From positions 124,001 through 188,000 of the forward strand of contig CACKFO010000001.1 in NCBI GenBank assembly GCA_902599405.1: a DNA stretch of 64,000 nucleotides, given 5' to 3'. The notes below the pieces were generated by a model that was not told the DNA's origin, made no database searches, and was given only the letters and a program-made list of their open reading frames with translations. The DNA comes from an uncultured Alphaproteobacteria bacterium (GTDB lineage Bacteria > Pseudomonadota > Alphaproteobacteria > HIMB59). The number at the start of each line of letters is the position of its first letter. Within the stretch, counting starts at the first letter, position 1. Position numbers and translations under genes: made by a program. Positions 9,022 through 17,425 of this stretch are shown here, one piece after another.

Positions 9022-9610
9022 TATATTACTTGGCACTAATAATACTGGAAAATTAAAAGAATTTGTTTTTTATATAAAGCACTTCAATCTATTTGGTGAA
9101 TATGAAGTTTTAAATCTAAATAAATTTAACAATATTGGTGAGCCTACTGAAGATGGTGAAACTTTTGAAGAAAATTCTGAAATTAAATCGAAATATTTTT
9201 TAGATAAAACAAATACACTCGTATTATGTGATGATAGTGGATTTGTTGTAAATAAATTAAATAACTATCCAGGAATAAAAACAGCAAGAGAGGCAAAAAA
9301 ATTAGGTGGAGAGCAAAAGGTTATAGATTTTATTTTTAGCAAATTTGAGGATTTAAATTATATTGCTGCGACTTTTTTTTGTTCTATTTGCGTTTTAGGA
9401 AAAAACCAAAGATATATGGTATCAGGGTCCTTACCAGGTTTTATAATAAAATATAAGAGAGGCAATGGTGGTTTTGGTTATGATCCATATTTTATTCCTA
9501 AAAATAACGATAAGACATTTGCTGAAATGAATGAGAAGCAAAAATTATTAAACTCTCACAGGTATGAAGCTTTTAAAAAATTATCTAATCAAATATTACA
9601 GGATAATTAA
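9011..9610 (+). CDS. rdgB: dITP/XTP pyrophosphatase (HAM1 family)
   Basis: This enzyme hydrolyses non-canonical purine triphosphates (dITP, XTP) to monophosphates to keep nucleotide pools clean. The first motif LLGTNNTGKLKEF is followed by EDGETFEENSEIKSKYF, DDSGFVVN, GGFGYDPYFIP and the final KTFAEMNEKQKLLNSHR, all typical. I place the start at TTG 9011, which overlaps rph by eleven bases and puts the first motif at the usual distance from the start. A longer frame from ATG 8966 would add 15 residues with no homology pattern. Confidence 0.92.
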   Translation: MKNNILLGTNNTGKLKEFVFYIKHFNLFGEYEVLNLNKFNNIGEPTEDGETFEENSEIKSKYFLDKTNTLVLCDDSGFVVNKLNNYPGIKTAREAKKLGGEQKVIDFIFSKFEDLNYIAATFFCSICVLGKNQRYMVSGSLPGFIIKYKRGNGGFGYDPYFIPKNNDKTFAEMNEKQKLLNSHRYEAFKKLSNQILQDN

Positions 9611-10661
9611 TAATCATATTTTCTAACGGCAATCTTCCAAAATCCTCATAATCAATAGCGCTTGGTAGAAAATTGTTTTTTAGAATTTGGTTAGCAATAG
9701 TAAGTGATATTTTTACTGAGGTCCTGAAGAAGAATTCCCGATGCGGTTCATCCATAGTAGTCAAATCGATATTTTGCAAGAAAGTCCGATTAATAGGCTT
9801 ATAATAATTTTCTAAATTCTTTCTTTGCTCTAAAAAATTGTCAATTAGGAATGTTCTCTCAAGAGGATAGGTTCCGTCCTCTGTTGCTAAATATCCCACT
9901 AAATCTTTATAGCTAAAAGTATCATCAAAAATAATTATGTTGTCATATGTATTTAAGTCTCCCATCAGCTTCACTGATAATTCCAAATCTACTGCGCTAT
10001 CTCCAAATGGAGATGATTTAATATATTTTAATGGGTAGGTATCTTTAAAAAATTCAAATAATTTTAATCCATATTCGTTTTGTTTGTATAATACACCAAG
10101 TGAGTTTGATGAATTGATATAATCCCCAAGTATTTCAACGTGTTGGTAAGGGCTGCTAAATACGAAAATGATTTCATTATCTGCATACTTATTCATTACA
10201 GAGAAGTCATTTGATAAAGAAATCGTGAATGTATTTTCACCAAGTTTATTTGGTAAGTCGAACAAATCTTTTGAATTGGTGGGGCCTATAATGAGAGAGT
10301 TGTTGATTGAGTTTTGTATTTCATCAATTGAGTAGATAAATTCTATTTTTTTGATATCAGGAAAGTTATCGATTTCTGTTATAAATACATCATAAAACAA
10401 GGATGTTAAAATTTCGTCGTCTGATAAAAAAACAATTATTTTATCGATATTATTAAAATCAATTATTTTATCTTCGGGTTTTGATGGCTTCTTTATTGTC
10501 TCAACTTTCTCTATTTCCTTCTCTTTCTCTTCAACAATTTCTATCTCTTCAACTTTTTCTGGTGCTTTTTCAATCGGCTTTTTTTTCTCGATTGTTGTTG
10601 GGGCACAACTAAAAAATGATATTAATGTGAGTAATATAATTATATTTTTAAATAAACTCAT
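9585..10661 (-). CDS. Penicillin-binding-protein activator-like lipoprotein (LpoA/YraM type)
   Basis: The 358-residue protein begins with a lipoprotein signal (hydrophobic core then SFFSC), followed by a Lys/Glu/Pro-rich spacer to about residue 65. The rest resembles the type-1 periplasmic binding fold of LpoA/YraM proteins: alternating beta-strands with SLIIGPTNS and LGVLYKQNEYGLKLFEFF. LpoA is an outer-membrane lipoprotein that activates peptidoglycan synthases. The neighbouring rsmI in head-to-head orientation is the usual alphaproteobacterial context. The TPR part of gamma-proteobacterial LpoA is absent, as is common here. Its start codon lies one base from that of rsmI on the other strand. 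Confidence 0.75.
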   Translation of the reverse strand: MSLFKNIIILLTLISFFSCAPTTIEKKKPIEKAPEKVEEIEIVEEKEKEIEKVETIKKPSKPEDKIIDFNNIDKIIVFLSDDEILTSLFYDVFITEIDNFPDIKKIEFIYSIDEIQNSINNSLIIGPTNSKDLFDLPNKLGENTFTISLSNDFSVMNKYADNEIIFVFSSPYQHVEILGDYINSSNSLGVLYKQNEYGLKLFEFFKDTYPLKYIKSSPFGDSAVDLELSVKLMGDLNTYDNIIIFDDTFSYKDLVGYLATEDGTYPLERTFLIDNFLEQRKNLENYYKPINRTFLQNIDLTTMDEPHREFFFRTSVKISLTIANQILKNNFLPSAIDYEDFGRLPLENMIINYPVIFD

Positions 10662-10662
10662 A

Positions 10663-11481
10663 ATGAACCCGGGTCTCTATTTAGTTTCAACTCCCATAGG
10701 AAATTTAGATGATATCACATTAAGAGCTATAAATGTTTTAAAAAATTCTAATTTAATTTTATGTGAAAACACCACTAATAGTAAAAAGCTTTTGAAAAAA
10801 TATGATATCAAAACATCATTATCTAAGTACACTGATCACGATTTTTACAAAAAAAAAGATTACATATGTAAATTATTAAAATCTAATCAAGTGATATCAT
10901 TGATATCAGACTCTGGTTCTCCACTTATATCCGATCCTGGAAACCAATTAATAAATTTTTTGTTTGAAAATCAGGTAAATATATATTCAATACCTGGTGC
11001 TAGCGCCTTAATCTCAGGCATTCAACTTAGTGGTTTTTTAAATAAAAAGAAATTTACTTTTGTTGGTTTTCTTCCGAAAAAAAAAGAACATAAAGAGAAA
11101 ACTCTCTTGGAGAATAAGATTAATAATTTAATTATTTACTCAACTAAACAGCAATTACGTAAGGACGTTTATGCTATTGCCTCTATTTCTGAAACATTTG
11201 AAATTGTAATACTTAAAGAACTGACAAAACTTTATGAGGAAAGAATACATATAGATCACAAAAATTATGAAAATTTTAATTACTCTGGAATTAAAGGTGA
11301 GTTAGTTTTAGCTGTTAGCATTGAAAAAGAGACTGACAAGATTAAAGATTTCGATTTAAAAGAGATTAAGGAGATAATTAGAGATGTAGGTGTAAAAAAG
11401 GCTTATCAACAGCTTAAAAGTAAGTATAAAATATCTAGGAATGATTTTTATAAATTATCAATCGATTTAAAAGATGACTAA
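10663..11481 (+). CDS. rsmI: 16S rRNA (cytidine(1402)-2'-O)-methyltransferase
   Basis: RsmI methylates the ribose of C1402 in 16S rRNA using S-adenosylmethionine. The protein starts MNPGLYLVSTPIGNLDDITL, the standard N-terminus, so I choose ATG 10663 over an earlier in-frame ATG at 10627 that lies inside the divergent lipoprotein gene. Other family marks are LISDSGSPLISDPG and the central SIPGASALISGIQLSGF. The C-terminal extension is helical and Lys-rich. Length about 272 residues is normal. The end overlaps the BON-domain gene by eight bases. Confidence 0.95.
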   Translation: MNPGLYLVSTPIGNLDDITLRAINVLKNSNLILCENTTNSKKLLKKYDIKTSLSKYTDHDFYKKKDYICKLLKSNQVISLISDSGSPLISDPGNQLINFLFENQVNIYSIPGASALISGIQLSGFLNKKKFTFVGFLPKKKEHKEKTLLENKINNLIIYSTKQQLRKDVYAIASISETFEIVILKELTKLYEERIHIDHKNYENFNYSGIKGELVLAVSIEKETDKIKDFDLKEIKEIIRDVGVKKAYQQLKSKYKISRNDFYKLSIDLKDD

Positions 11482-12037
11482 GCATTTTATAATTCTACTA
11501 TCAGTATTTTTTATTGGCTGCGGTCCGTCACTTGTATCTACGGGCGCAAAAACTGTCATTAAGGAAAACGAAGATGAAAAAACATTTAGTGAAAGTTGGG
11601 ACGATGCCACAATTAAACTTGGTATTAAAGAAAAATACTTTTCATATGATGCAACTCTTTTTACAAGGATTGATGTTGAAGTTGAATTAGGTAAGGTTCT
11701 TTTAACAGGCGTAGTTCCTTACGGCGACATGCGCTTAGAGGCAGTAAGACTAGCTTGGCAACAAGATGGTGTAAATGAAGTTTTAAATGAAATTTCAATC
11801 GATACTGGATATGGACTTGATGATATAGCCAAAGACAAGTTCATAAGCACACAACTTTTTACAAAGATTTTCACGGACTCAAATATAAAGAAATTTAAAT
11901 ACGATTTTGAGGTACAAAAACAAATTGTATATCTGTTTGGTGTTTCAAGTGATCAAAAAGAAATAGATATGGTAATTGAACATGCTAAAAACATAAAGGG
12001 TGTGTTAGATATAATTAATTATATTCAAGCCAGGTAG
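11474..12037 (+). CDS. BON-domain lipoprotein
   Basis: The 187-residue protein has a lipobox-like end to its signal peptide (VFFIGCG, Cys16). Two BON-type segments follow: DATLFTRIDVEVELGKVLLTG and GVNEVLNEISID in the first, and a second copy with FEVQKQIVYLFGV and IKGVLDIINYI. BON proteins of the OsmY/DolP type associate with the outer membrane and help maintain its integrity. Placement after rsmI is common in alphaproteobacteria, where yraN often sits between them; yraN is not seen here. The gene overlaps rsmI by eight bases. Confidence 0.82.
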   Translation: MTKHFIILLSVFFIGCGPSLVSTGAKTVIKENEDEKTFSESWDDATIKLGIKEKYFSYDATLFTRIDVEVELGKVLLTGVVPYGDMRLEAVRLAWQQDGVNEVLNEISIDTGYGLDDIAKDKFISTQLFTKIFTDSNIKKFKYDFEVQKQIVYLFGVSSDQKEIDMVIEHAKNIKGVLDIINYIQAR

Positions 12038-12038
12038 A

Positions 12039-12374
12039 CTAAACATTTGCCAACAGATGTAGATGAAAATGAAATACTTCTTGGCCGCCATCTTTGCCTT
12101 TATGTATTTTAATTTGAAAACCTTTATCTCTTAAACCTAAAATGTCTATAATTTCATCGACGGATTTCCAAAAATTAGTTTGATATAAGCTGTCTGCATT
12201 TTGTAAGAAATCAGAAATATCAATTAGGGGTTTCTTAGGTATAATTAAGATATGTGTTTTTGCTTTTGGGCTAATATCTTTGAATGAAAGCACATGCTCA
12301 TTTTCAAAAACCTTATCACAAGGAATTTCACCTTTTAAAATTTTTGCAAAAATATTTTCTTTATCATAACTCAT
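12039..12374 (-). CDS. HIT-family nucleotide-binding protein (HinT-like)
   Basis: HinT-type proteins are small purine nucleoside phosphoramidases. The 111-residue protein has the N-terminal NIFAKILKGEIPCDKVFE, the central KAKTHILIIPKKPL and the C-terminal histidine triad HFHLHLLA, all diagnostic. It overlaps the end of hisF by four bases and so is the last gene of the histidine operon. In many alphaproteobacteria hisE follows hisF before such a gene; here hisE is absent from this position. Confidence 0.92.
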   Translation of the reverse strand: MSYDKENIFAKILKGEIPCDKVFENEHVLSFKDISPKAKTHILIIPKKPLIDISDFLQNADSLYQTNFWKSVDEIIDILGLRDKGFQIKIHKGKDGGQEVFHFHLHLLANV

Positions 12375-13123
12375 AATCTAACAGGGACACCTTTACTACT
12401 AAGATATTTTTTTACAGTCTTAATTTTATATTTTCTAGAGTGAAATACGCTCGCGGCTAACAATCCAGTGGATTTTGTCAAATGACCTAAATAAAAATGC
12501 TCCAAACTTCCAACACCACCGCTAGCAATTACAGGAATGCTTACATTACTGGTTACTTTTTTAAGCATATTGCTATCGAAACCATTTTGAACACCATCTG
12601 TATCCATTGAGGTCATTAATATTTCTCCAGCACCCAGAGATTGTACCTTCTTTGCCCAAGCAATAAGTTCATTTTTGGTGATTTCTCTTCCACCCTTTAT
12701 AACAACTTTCATTTTATCTTTATGCCTTTTTCCATCAATTGCTACGACTATGCATTGAGAGCCGTGTCTCAATGAGGCTTGTCTAATTAATTTTGGATTT
12801 CTTACTGCTGCGGAATTAATTGATACTTTATCTGCTCCAGCATTAAGCAAATCAGTTATATCGCTCAAATCTGAAACACCTCCACCTACAGTTAAAGGGA
12901 TATTTATAACCTTAGCTATGGATTCAACAGTTTTAATAAATGTTTTTCTATTTTGATATGATGCATTTATATCAAGCATACAAAGTTCATCAGCCCCCGA
13001 TAAAGAGTAATATTTTGCCATTTCAACTGCATTACCCATTACTCTTATGTTTTTAAAATTAACACCCTTAACAACTTTATTTTTAATAACATCAAGGCAT
13101 GGAATTATTCTTGTTTTAAGCAT
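12371..13123 (-). CDS. hisF: Imidazole glycerol phosphate synthase cyclase subunit HisF
   Basis: With HisH, HisF makes imidazole glycerol phosphate and AICAR in histidine synthesis. This 250-residue TIM barrel starts LKTRIIPCLDVIKNKVVKG with the catalytic Asp of CLDV, has VAIDGKRH with the second catalytic Asp, and phosphate loops around VGGGVSDL and IASGGVG. The start overlaps hisA by eight bases. Length is standard. The AICAR it releases can be used by PurH, encoded elsewhere in this window. Confidence 0.98.
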   Translation of the reverse strand: MLKTRIIPCLDVIKNKVVKGVNFKNIRVMGNAVEMAKYYSLSGADELCMLDINASYQNRKTFIKTVESIAKVINIPLTVGGGVSDLSDITDLLNAGADKVSINSAAVRNPKLIRQASLRHGSQCIVVAIDGKRHKDKMKVVIKGGREITKNELIAWAKKVQSLGAGEILMTSMDTDGVQNGFDSNMLKKVTSNVSIPVIASGGVGSLEHFYLGHLTKSTGLLAASVFHSRKYKIKTVKKYLSSKGVPVRL

Positions 13124-13826
13124 TAAACTGGGCCAGACTATTTATAGATATTTTATTTTCGTATATAGCTTTACCTACAACAACATTGTTGAAACCGTTT
13201 GATCTACTCAATTCAATATCGTTAAGGTCCTTAACGCCTCCGCCTATAGTAATAGGCTTGTCAGTTAATTTTTTTATAGAATTAAACGTTTCCATATTTA
13301 AGCCAGACAGCATTCCATCATTAGCAACATCTGTGACAAAGTATGAATGAATAGGCCTGTTGTTATATTTATCTATAATATGTTTTAAAGATTGATTAGT
13401 TGTTTCTTGCCAGCCATGAGACGCAATTTGATTATCTTTTATATCCAAAGCAATGGATAGTTTTTCAATTAAAGAGTCGTCAAAATTTAAAACGTCATCA
13501 ATATTCTTGATTGCAAAGGTTCCAATTACAATTGTATTAAACCCCTCATTAATTTTATCAATAATAGCACCTTTACTTCTTATACCGCCGGCAACTTCTA
13601 TATTAATGTCAATTTTTCTTCTAATCTGGCTCAGAACCTGATTGTTATTGCCTTTGCCTAAAGTAGCATCTAAGTCCACAACGTGGATAGTATTGAAACC
13701 TGCATCTTGATATGTTTTAGCCATATCAAGAGGAGAATACTGATAGATTGTTTTATCATCTGCGATACCTTTTGTTAATCTCACACATTTTCCATCTATT
13801 ATGTCAATTGCTGGGAATATATTCAT
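13116..13826 (-). CDS. hisA: Phosphoribosyl-formimino-AICAR ribotide isomerase HisA
   Basis: HisA converts ProFAR to PRFAR, the fourth step of histidine synthesis. The 236-residue TIM barrel begins with FPAIDIIDGKCVRLTKG, where the first Asp is catalytic, and has IHVVDLDATLG, IEVAGGIRSK, FVTDVANDGMLSG (second catalytic Asp) and ITIGGGVKDL. It overlaps hisH by four bases and hisF by eight, so the operon is translationally coupled. No anomalies. Confidence 0.97.
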   Translation of the reverse strand: MNIFPAIDIIDGKCVRLTKGIADDKTIYQYSPLDMAKTYQDAGFNTIHVVDLDATLGKGNNNQVLSQIRRKIDINIEVAGGIRSKGAIIDKINEGFNTIVIGTFAIKNIDDVLNFDDSLIEKLSIALDIKDNQIASHGWQETTNQSLKHIIDKYNNRPIHSYFVTDVANDGMLSGLNMETFNSIKKLTDKPITIGGGVKDLNDIELSRSNGFNNVVVGKAIYENKISINSLAQFNA

Positions 13827-14452
13827 GATTTCAAAATATAATTTTTTATCAAATTTAGTCCGTGTTTGTGGCTCTTTTCAGGATGAAATTGCACTCCATA
13901 AATATTGCCTTTCTTTACAATAGAAGGGAATTTTTGACCATAAAGAGTGAAAGCTAAAACATCTGATTTTTTAATGTTTTGGAAAATGTAACTATGAACA
14001 AAATAAAAATCCTTCTTGTCAAAACTATTTGCAATAATAGTGTCATCTTTTTTTAAGTTAACAGTATTCCAGCCCATATGAGGAATAATAAGTTTTTTAT
14101 TTATAAATTTTTTAATATCTCCACTGATAATACCTAATCCTCTTGTAGTCTTCTCTTCATAGCCCCAATCAGATAAAATTTGCATACCAACGCATATACC
14201 TAAATATGAAGAATTATTTTCTAAGTATTTTTTTAATGGTTGAATAATTTTTAATTTTTTCAAATTTGACATAAGAGTGGCATAAGCACCTTGTCCGGGC
14301 AAAATGATTTTATCAAACGACTTATAGTTGAAATGACTTTTAATAATCTTTAATTGATATGGCCTTCCTTTAATAATATCTTTGATTGCTTTATTAATCG
14401 ATCCAATATTTCCAGATTGCCCGTCAATAAGTCCTATGACTTTTTTTTTCAA
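13823..14452 (-). CDS. hisH: Imidazole glycerol phosphate synthase glutaminase subunit HisH
   Basis: HisH hydrolyses glutamine and channels ammonia to HisF. The class-I glutamine amidotransferase triad is present: Cys in YLGICVGMQIL, and His and Glu in VQFHPEKSHKHG. The oxyanion segment ILPGQGAYATLM matches the family (PGxGxF/Y). The N-terminus IGLIDGQSGNIGSINKA is slightly divergent from the usual DYGxGN. Length 209 residues is normal. It sits between hisB and hisA with four-base overlaps on both sides. Confidence 0.96.
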   Translation of the reverse strand: MKKKVIGLIDGQSGNIGSINKAIKDIIKGRPYQLKIIKSHFNYKSFDKIILPGQGAYATLMSNLKKLKIIQPLKKYLENNSSYLGICVGMQILSDWGYEEKTTRGLGIISGDIKKFINKKLIIPHMGWNTVNLKKDDTIIANSFDKKDFYFVHSYIFQNIKKSDVLAFTLYGQKFPSIVKKGNIYGVQFHPEKSHKHGLNLIKNYILKS

Positions 14453-15032
14453 AGTTTCCCTTTAGAACTCGGAATATTTGTTTTTCTTGGATCTATAGAT
14501 ATTGCTTTTTTCAGGGATAGTGCAAATGATTTAAAACAACTTTCAATAATATGGTGATTATTTTGTCCATATAATGTTTCGATATGACAATTCATTCTTG
14601 ACTCAGTAACTATAGATTTAAAAAATTCTGAAAATAACTCTTGGTCCATTTCACCGACTTTTTCTAAAGATGTTTTGACATTCCAAATAAAATAGGGGCG
14701 ATTACACAAGTCCAAAACTGATCTTGTTAATGTTTCATCAAAAGAAACATAAGAGTATGCAAATCGTGTTATGCCTTTTTTATCACCAAGTGCGTTTTTT
14801 ATACTCTCACCTAAAGCAATACCAACATCTTCAACAGTATGGTGCATATCTACTTTTAGGTCGCCATCACATTTTAAATCTATATCTATCAAACTGTGAG
14901 TACTAATTTGTTGAATCATATGATCAAAAAAGCAATTCCAGTATCAATTTTATTAACTCCTGTGCCATCAAGGTTAATTTTTATTGATATTTTTGTTTCT
15001 TTTGTGTCTCTATTAAATGTAAATTCACGCAT
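14449..15032 (-). pseudogene. hisB: Imidazoleglycerol-phosphate dehydratase HisB, apparent single-base frameshift
   Basis: HisB catalyses the sixth step of histidine synthesis. From 14919 to 14449 the frame encodes the second metal-binding HHTVED, the final HHIIESCFK and a normal C-terminus. The family's N-terminal 38 residues are missing from that frame. They are encoded just upstream in another frame: ATG at 15032 begins [18 protein letters not shown], then NLDGTG, and leads into a run of six T (minus strand; plus-strand A at 14926-14931). Adding one T restores the expected [13 protein letters not shown] and a 194-residue protein, the standard HisB length. Either a sequencing error in a homopolymer, a true mutation, or slippage; error is likeliest. 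Confidence 0.88.
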
Positions 15033-15060
15033 TTGTAATCAGCTATTTAGTACCTATATT
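15032..15060 (+). promoter_or_regulatory. Possible heat-shock-type promoter of hslVU
   Basis: TTTG at 15032-15035 is followed after 17 bases by CCTATATT at 15053-15060. The spacing equals that of the dnaK promoter (CTTG, 17 bases, CCCATATA), but the -35 element is weaker. Transcription would begin only four or five bases before the hslV ATG, implying a nearly leaderless message. The -10 region also forms a palindrome (CCTATATTTATAGG). Tentative. Confidence 0.3.
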
Positions 15061-15070
15061 TATAGGAATA

Positions 15071-15622
15071 ATGGATAAAAATAAAACAATAATACGCTCA
15101 ACAACTGTTGTTTGCGTTCGTGATAATGAGAGTGTTGTTATAGCATCTGACGGTCAAGTTACTTTGGGTACATCTGTCATTAAGTCGAACGCTAATAAAA
15201 TTAGAACATTTCATAATGATCAAATTATTGTTGGGTTTGCTGGATCAACAGCTGATGCATTAACACTTTTTGATAGACTGGAGAAAAAGTGCGAAGAATT
15301 TTCATATAATCTAAAGAGGGCTTGTGTCGAATTAGCTAAAGATTGGCGAACAGACAGGTATCTTAGAAGATTAGAGTCAATGATTATTGCGGCTGATAAA
15401 AGTGAAACATATCTTATAAGTGGAACTGGAGACGTTCTGGAACCTCAGGAGGGTATTGTTGCAATTGGATCAGGTGGCAACTTTGCTCTGAGTGCAGCAA
15501 GAGCTCTAAAAAGAAAATCTAATTTATCTGCAAAAGAAATTGCAACTGAGTCACTTAAAGTTGCAGCAGAGCTTTGTATTTATACAAATGATACTCTAAA
15601 CATCTCAGAAATTAAAATTTAA
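15071..15622 (+). CDS. hslV: ATP-dependent protease subunit HslV
   Basis: HslV is the proteasome-like peptidase of the HslVU heat-shock protease. The 183-residue protein has STTVVCVRDNESVVIASDGQ near its start; the first Thr of the TT pair (Thr11) is the expected catalytic nucleophile after removal of a ten-residue propeptide. VTLGTSVIKSNANKIR and the later GSGGNFALSAARAL are typical. The gene is divergent from hisB by 38 bases and its stop codon overlaps the hslU start by one base. Confidence 0.97.
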   Translation: MDKNKTIIRSTTVVCVRDNESVVIASDGQVTLGTSVIKSNANKIRTFHNDQIIVGFAGSTADALTLFDRLEKKCEEFSYNLKRACVELAKDWRTDRYLRRLESMIIAADKSETYLISGTGDVLEPQEGIVAIGSGGNFALSAARALKRKSNLSAKEIATESLKVAAELCIYTNDTLNISEIKI

Positions 15623-16935
15623 TGGATAGCCAATCCCTTACACCAAAAGTTATTAAAGAAGAACTTGATCGCTATGTAATTGGACAAGATGATGCTAAAA
15701 AAGCAGTCGCTATAGCTCTTCGAAATCGGTGGAGAAGGTTAAATGTAAAAGATGAAACTCTCAGAGATGATATCATTCCAAAAAATATATTAATGATTGG
15801 ACCCACAGGTTGCGGTAAAACTGAGATTGCAAGAAAATTAGCAAAACTTACACAGTCACCGTTTATAAAAGTAGAGGCAACTAAATTTACAGAAATAGGA
15901 TACGTTGGAAGAGATGTTGAACAAATAATTAGGGATTTAATTGAAGTTGCAATTAATTTAGAAAAGAAAAAGATAAGAGATCGTTTTATAGATGAAGCCA
16001 AAACAAACGCAGAAGAAATTGTTTTAAAAGCACTGCTTGGTGACAATCCAAGTGAAGAAACTAAGGAAAAATTTCGATTAATGCTAAGAGATAATCAACT
16101 TAATGATAAAGAGATCGAAATAGCATTAGATCAAAAATCAAATCCTTTTCAATCATTGGACATACCAGGAATGCCTGGTGCTCAAATGGGAATGATTAAT
16201 ATGAATGATATATTTGGCAAAGGTTTAAAAAATAAAAAGAAAACAAAACTTAAAATAGGTGAAGCTTATGAGCCGCTTATTCAGGAGGAGATTGAGAAAA
16301 TCGCTGAAAAACAAAACGTTGTTCAAAATGCAATTAAAAGTGTCCAGGAAAGCGGAATAGTTTTTATTGATGAAATTGACAAAATTGCACCAAATAGTGA
16401 AAGACGAGGTGGTGATGTTTCAAGAGAGGGCGTGCAAAGGGATTTGCTTCCGCTTATTGAGGGTACAGTTGTCAGCACAAAATATGGAACAATCGAGACA
16501 AATCATATTTTATTTATTGCGTCAGGCGCTTTTCATCAATCTAAACCAAGTGATTTACTCCCAGAGCTCCAAGGAAGGTTACCTGTGAGAGTAAGATTAA
16601 ATGCACTTAAAAAAGATGATTTTATTAGAATATTAAAAGAAACTGATAATAGCTTAACTAAACAATATAAGTCACTATTTGCAACAGAAAATATTGAATT
16701 AAAGTTTGAAGATGAAGCTTTAGAAGAAATAGCAACTCTTACTGAACAAATAAATACTGAGGTAGAAAATATTGGCGCACGACGATTACAAACAATGTTT
16801 GAAAAAATTCTTGAGAGAATTAGTTTTGATGCAAACCTAAGTGATCAAAAAACTGAAGTAGTAAATAAAGCCTGGGTTACGGATGCTGTTAAATCAGAAA
16901 TCAAACCTACCGACGAAAAGAAGTTTATTCTGTAG
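15622..16935 (+). CDS. hslU: ATP-dependent protease ATPase subunit HslU
   Basis: HslU is the AAA+ unfoldase that feeds substrates to HslV. The 437-residue protein has the Walker A motif GPTGCGKTEIARKLA (about residues 59-73), the pore segment TEIGYVGRDVE, an intermediate domain (about 105-235), the Walker B IVFIDEIDKIA and the AAA+ C-terminal region with IGARRLQTMFEKILERISF. It ends KKFIL, a plausible HslV-docking tail. The 3' end overlaps the convergent Smr gene by eleven bases. Confidence 0.98.
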   Translation: MDSQSLTPKVIKEELDRYVIGQDDAKKAVAIALRNRWRRLNVKDETLRDDIIPKNILMIGPTGCGKTEIARKLAKLTQSPFIKVEATKFTEIGYVGRDVEQIIRDLIEVAINLEKKKIRDRFIDEAKTNAEEIVLKALLGDNPSEETKEKFRLMLRDNQLNDKEIEIALDQKSNPFQSLDIPGMPGAQMGMINMNDIFGKGLKNKKKTKLKIGEAYEPLIQEEIEKIAEKQNVVQNAIKSVQESGIVFIDEIDKIAPNSERRGGDVSREGVQRDLLPLIEGTVVSTKYGTIETNHILFIASGAFHQSKPSDLLPELQGRLPVRVRLNALKKDDFIRILKETDNSLTKQYKSLFATENIELKFEDEALEEIATLTEQINTEVENIGARRLQTMFEKILERISFDANLSDQKTEVVNKAWVTDAVKSEIKPTDEKKFIL

Positions 16936-17425
16936 ACCTTAACTTAATATAAAAAGCACCCAAACCACCATGTTGTATTTTACAAGGCGAATACGATTTT
17001 ATCATAAATTGAAATTTTTCTGTATCTAACCAAAAAGGGAATTGTCTTCTTATTTTTCCTGTAAAGAATTCCTCACCATTTTTTTTATTGCCAAGACCTG
17101 TCACAACGATATGAAATAAGTTTTTCCTCTTATAATTGATTGAAAAATATTCAATTAATTTATTGTGTGCTTGATCAACAGTTAGTCCGTGTAAATCAAT
17201 TTTGCTAAATTGATGATTTTTAAACTGTTTATAAAGATTGTTATCTAAAAGGACAGGTTTAACTAAAATTTTTTTTTCTTTAGTATTTTTTTTATCTATA
17301 TTTTCACTCTTATTTTTGCTTTCACTAAAACTACTGATTGAAATACTAATTTTATCATTAGGTAGTTCTTCTAATGATTTTTTGCTTTGTTGTTTGTTTA
17401 AATTAAATTTAATTTTATGAGACAA
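16925..17425 (-). CDS. Smr-domain protein
   Basis: The C-terminal half carries a Smr domain: IDLHGLTVDQAHNKLIEYF, then LFHIVVTGLGNKK and a Pro/His-rich end with KIQHGGLGAFYIKLR. Smr proteins act as nucleases or nucleic-acid-binding factors; LDLHG and TGxG are the key motifs and are seen here as IDLHG and TGLG. I place the start at TTG 17425, which overlaps the Tim44-like gene by eleven bases. A frame from 17500 would overlap by 86 bases and add an implausible leader. The position after Tim44 and dnaQ is conserved in alphaproteobacteria, usually with mltA between, which is missing. Confidence 0.85.
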   Translation of the reverse strand: MSHKIKFNLNKQQSKKSLEELPNDKISISISSFSESKNKSENIDKKNTKEKKILVKPVLLDNNLYKQFKNHQFSKIDLHGLTVDQAHNKLIEYFSINYKRKNLFHIVVTGLGNKKNGEEFFTGKIRRQFPFWLDTEKFQFMIKSYSPCKIQHGGLGAFYIKLRSTE

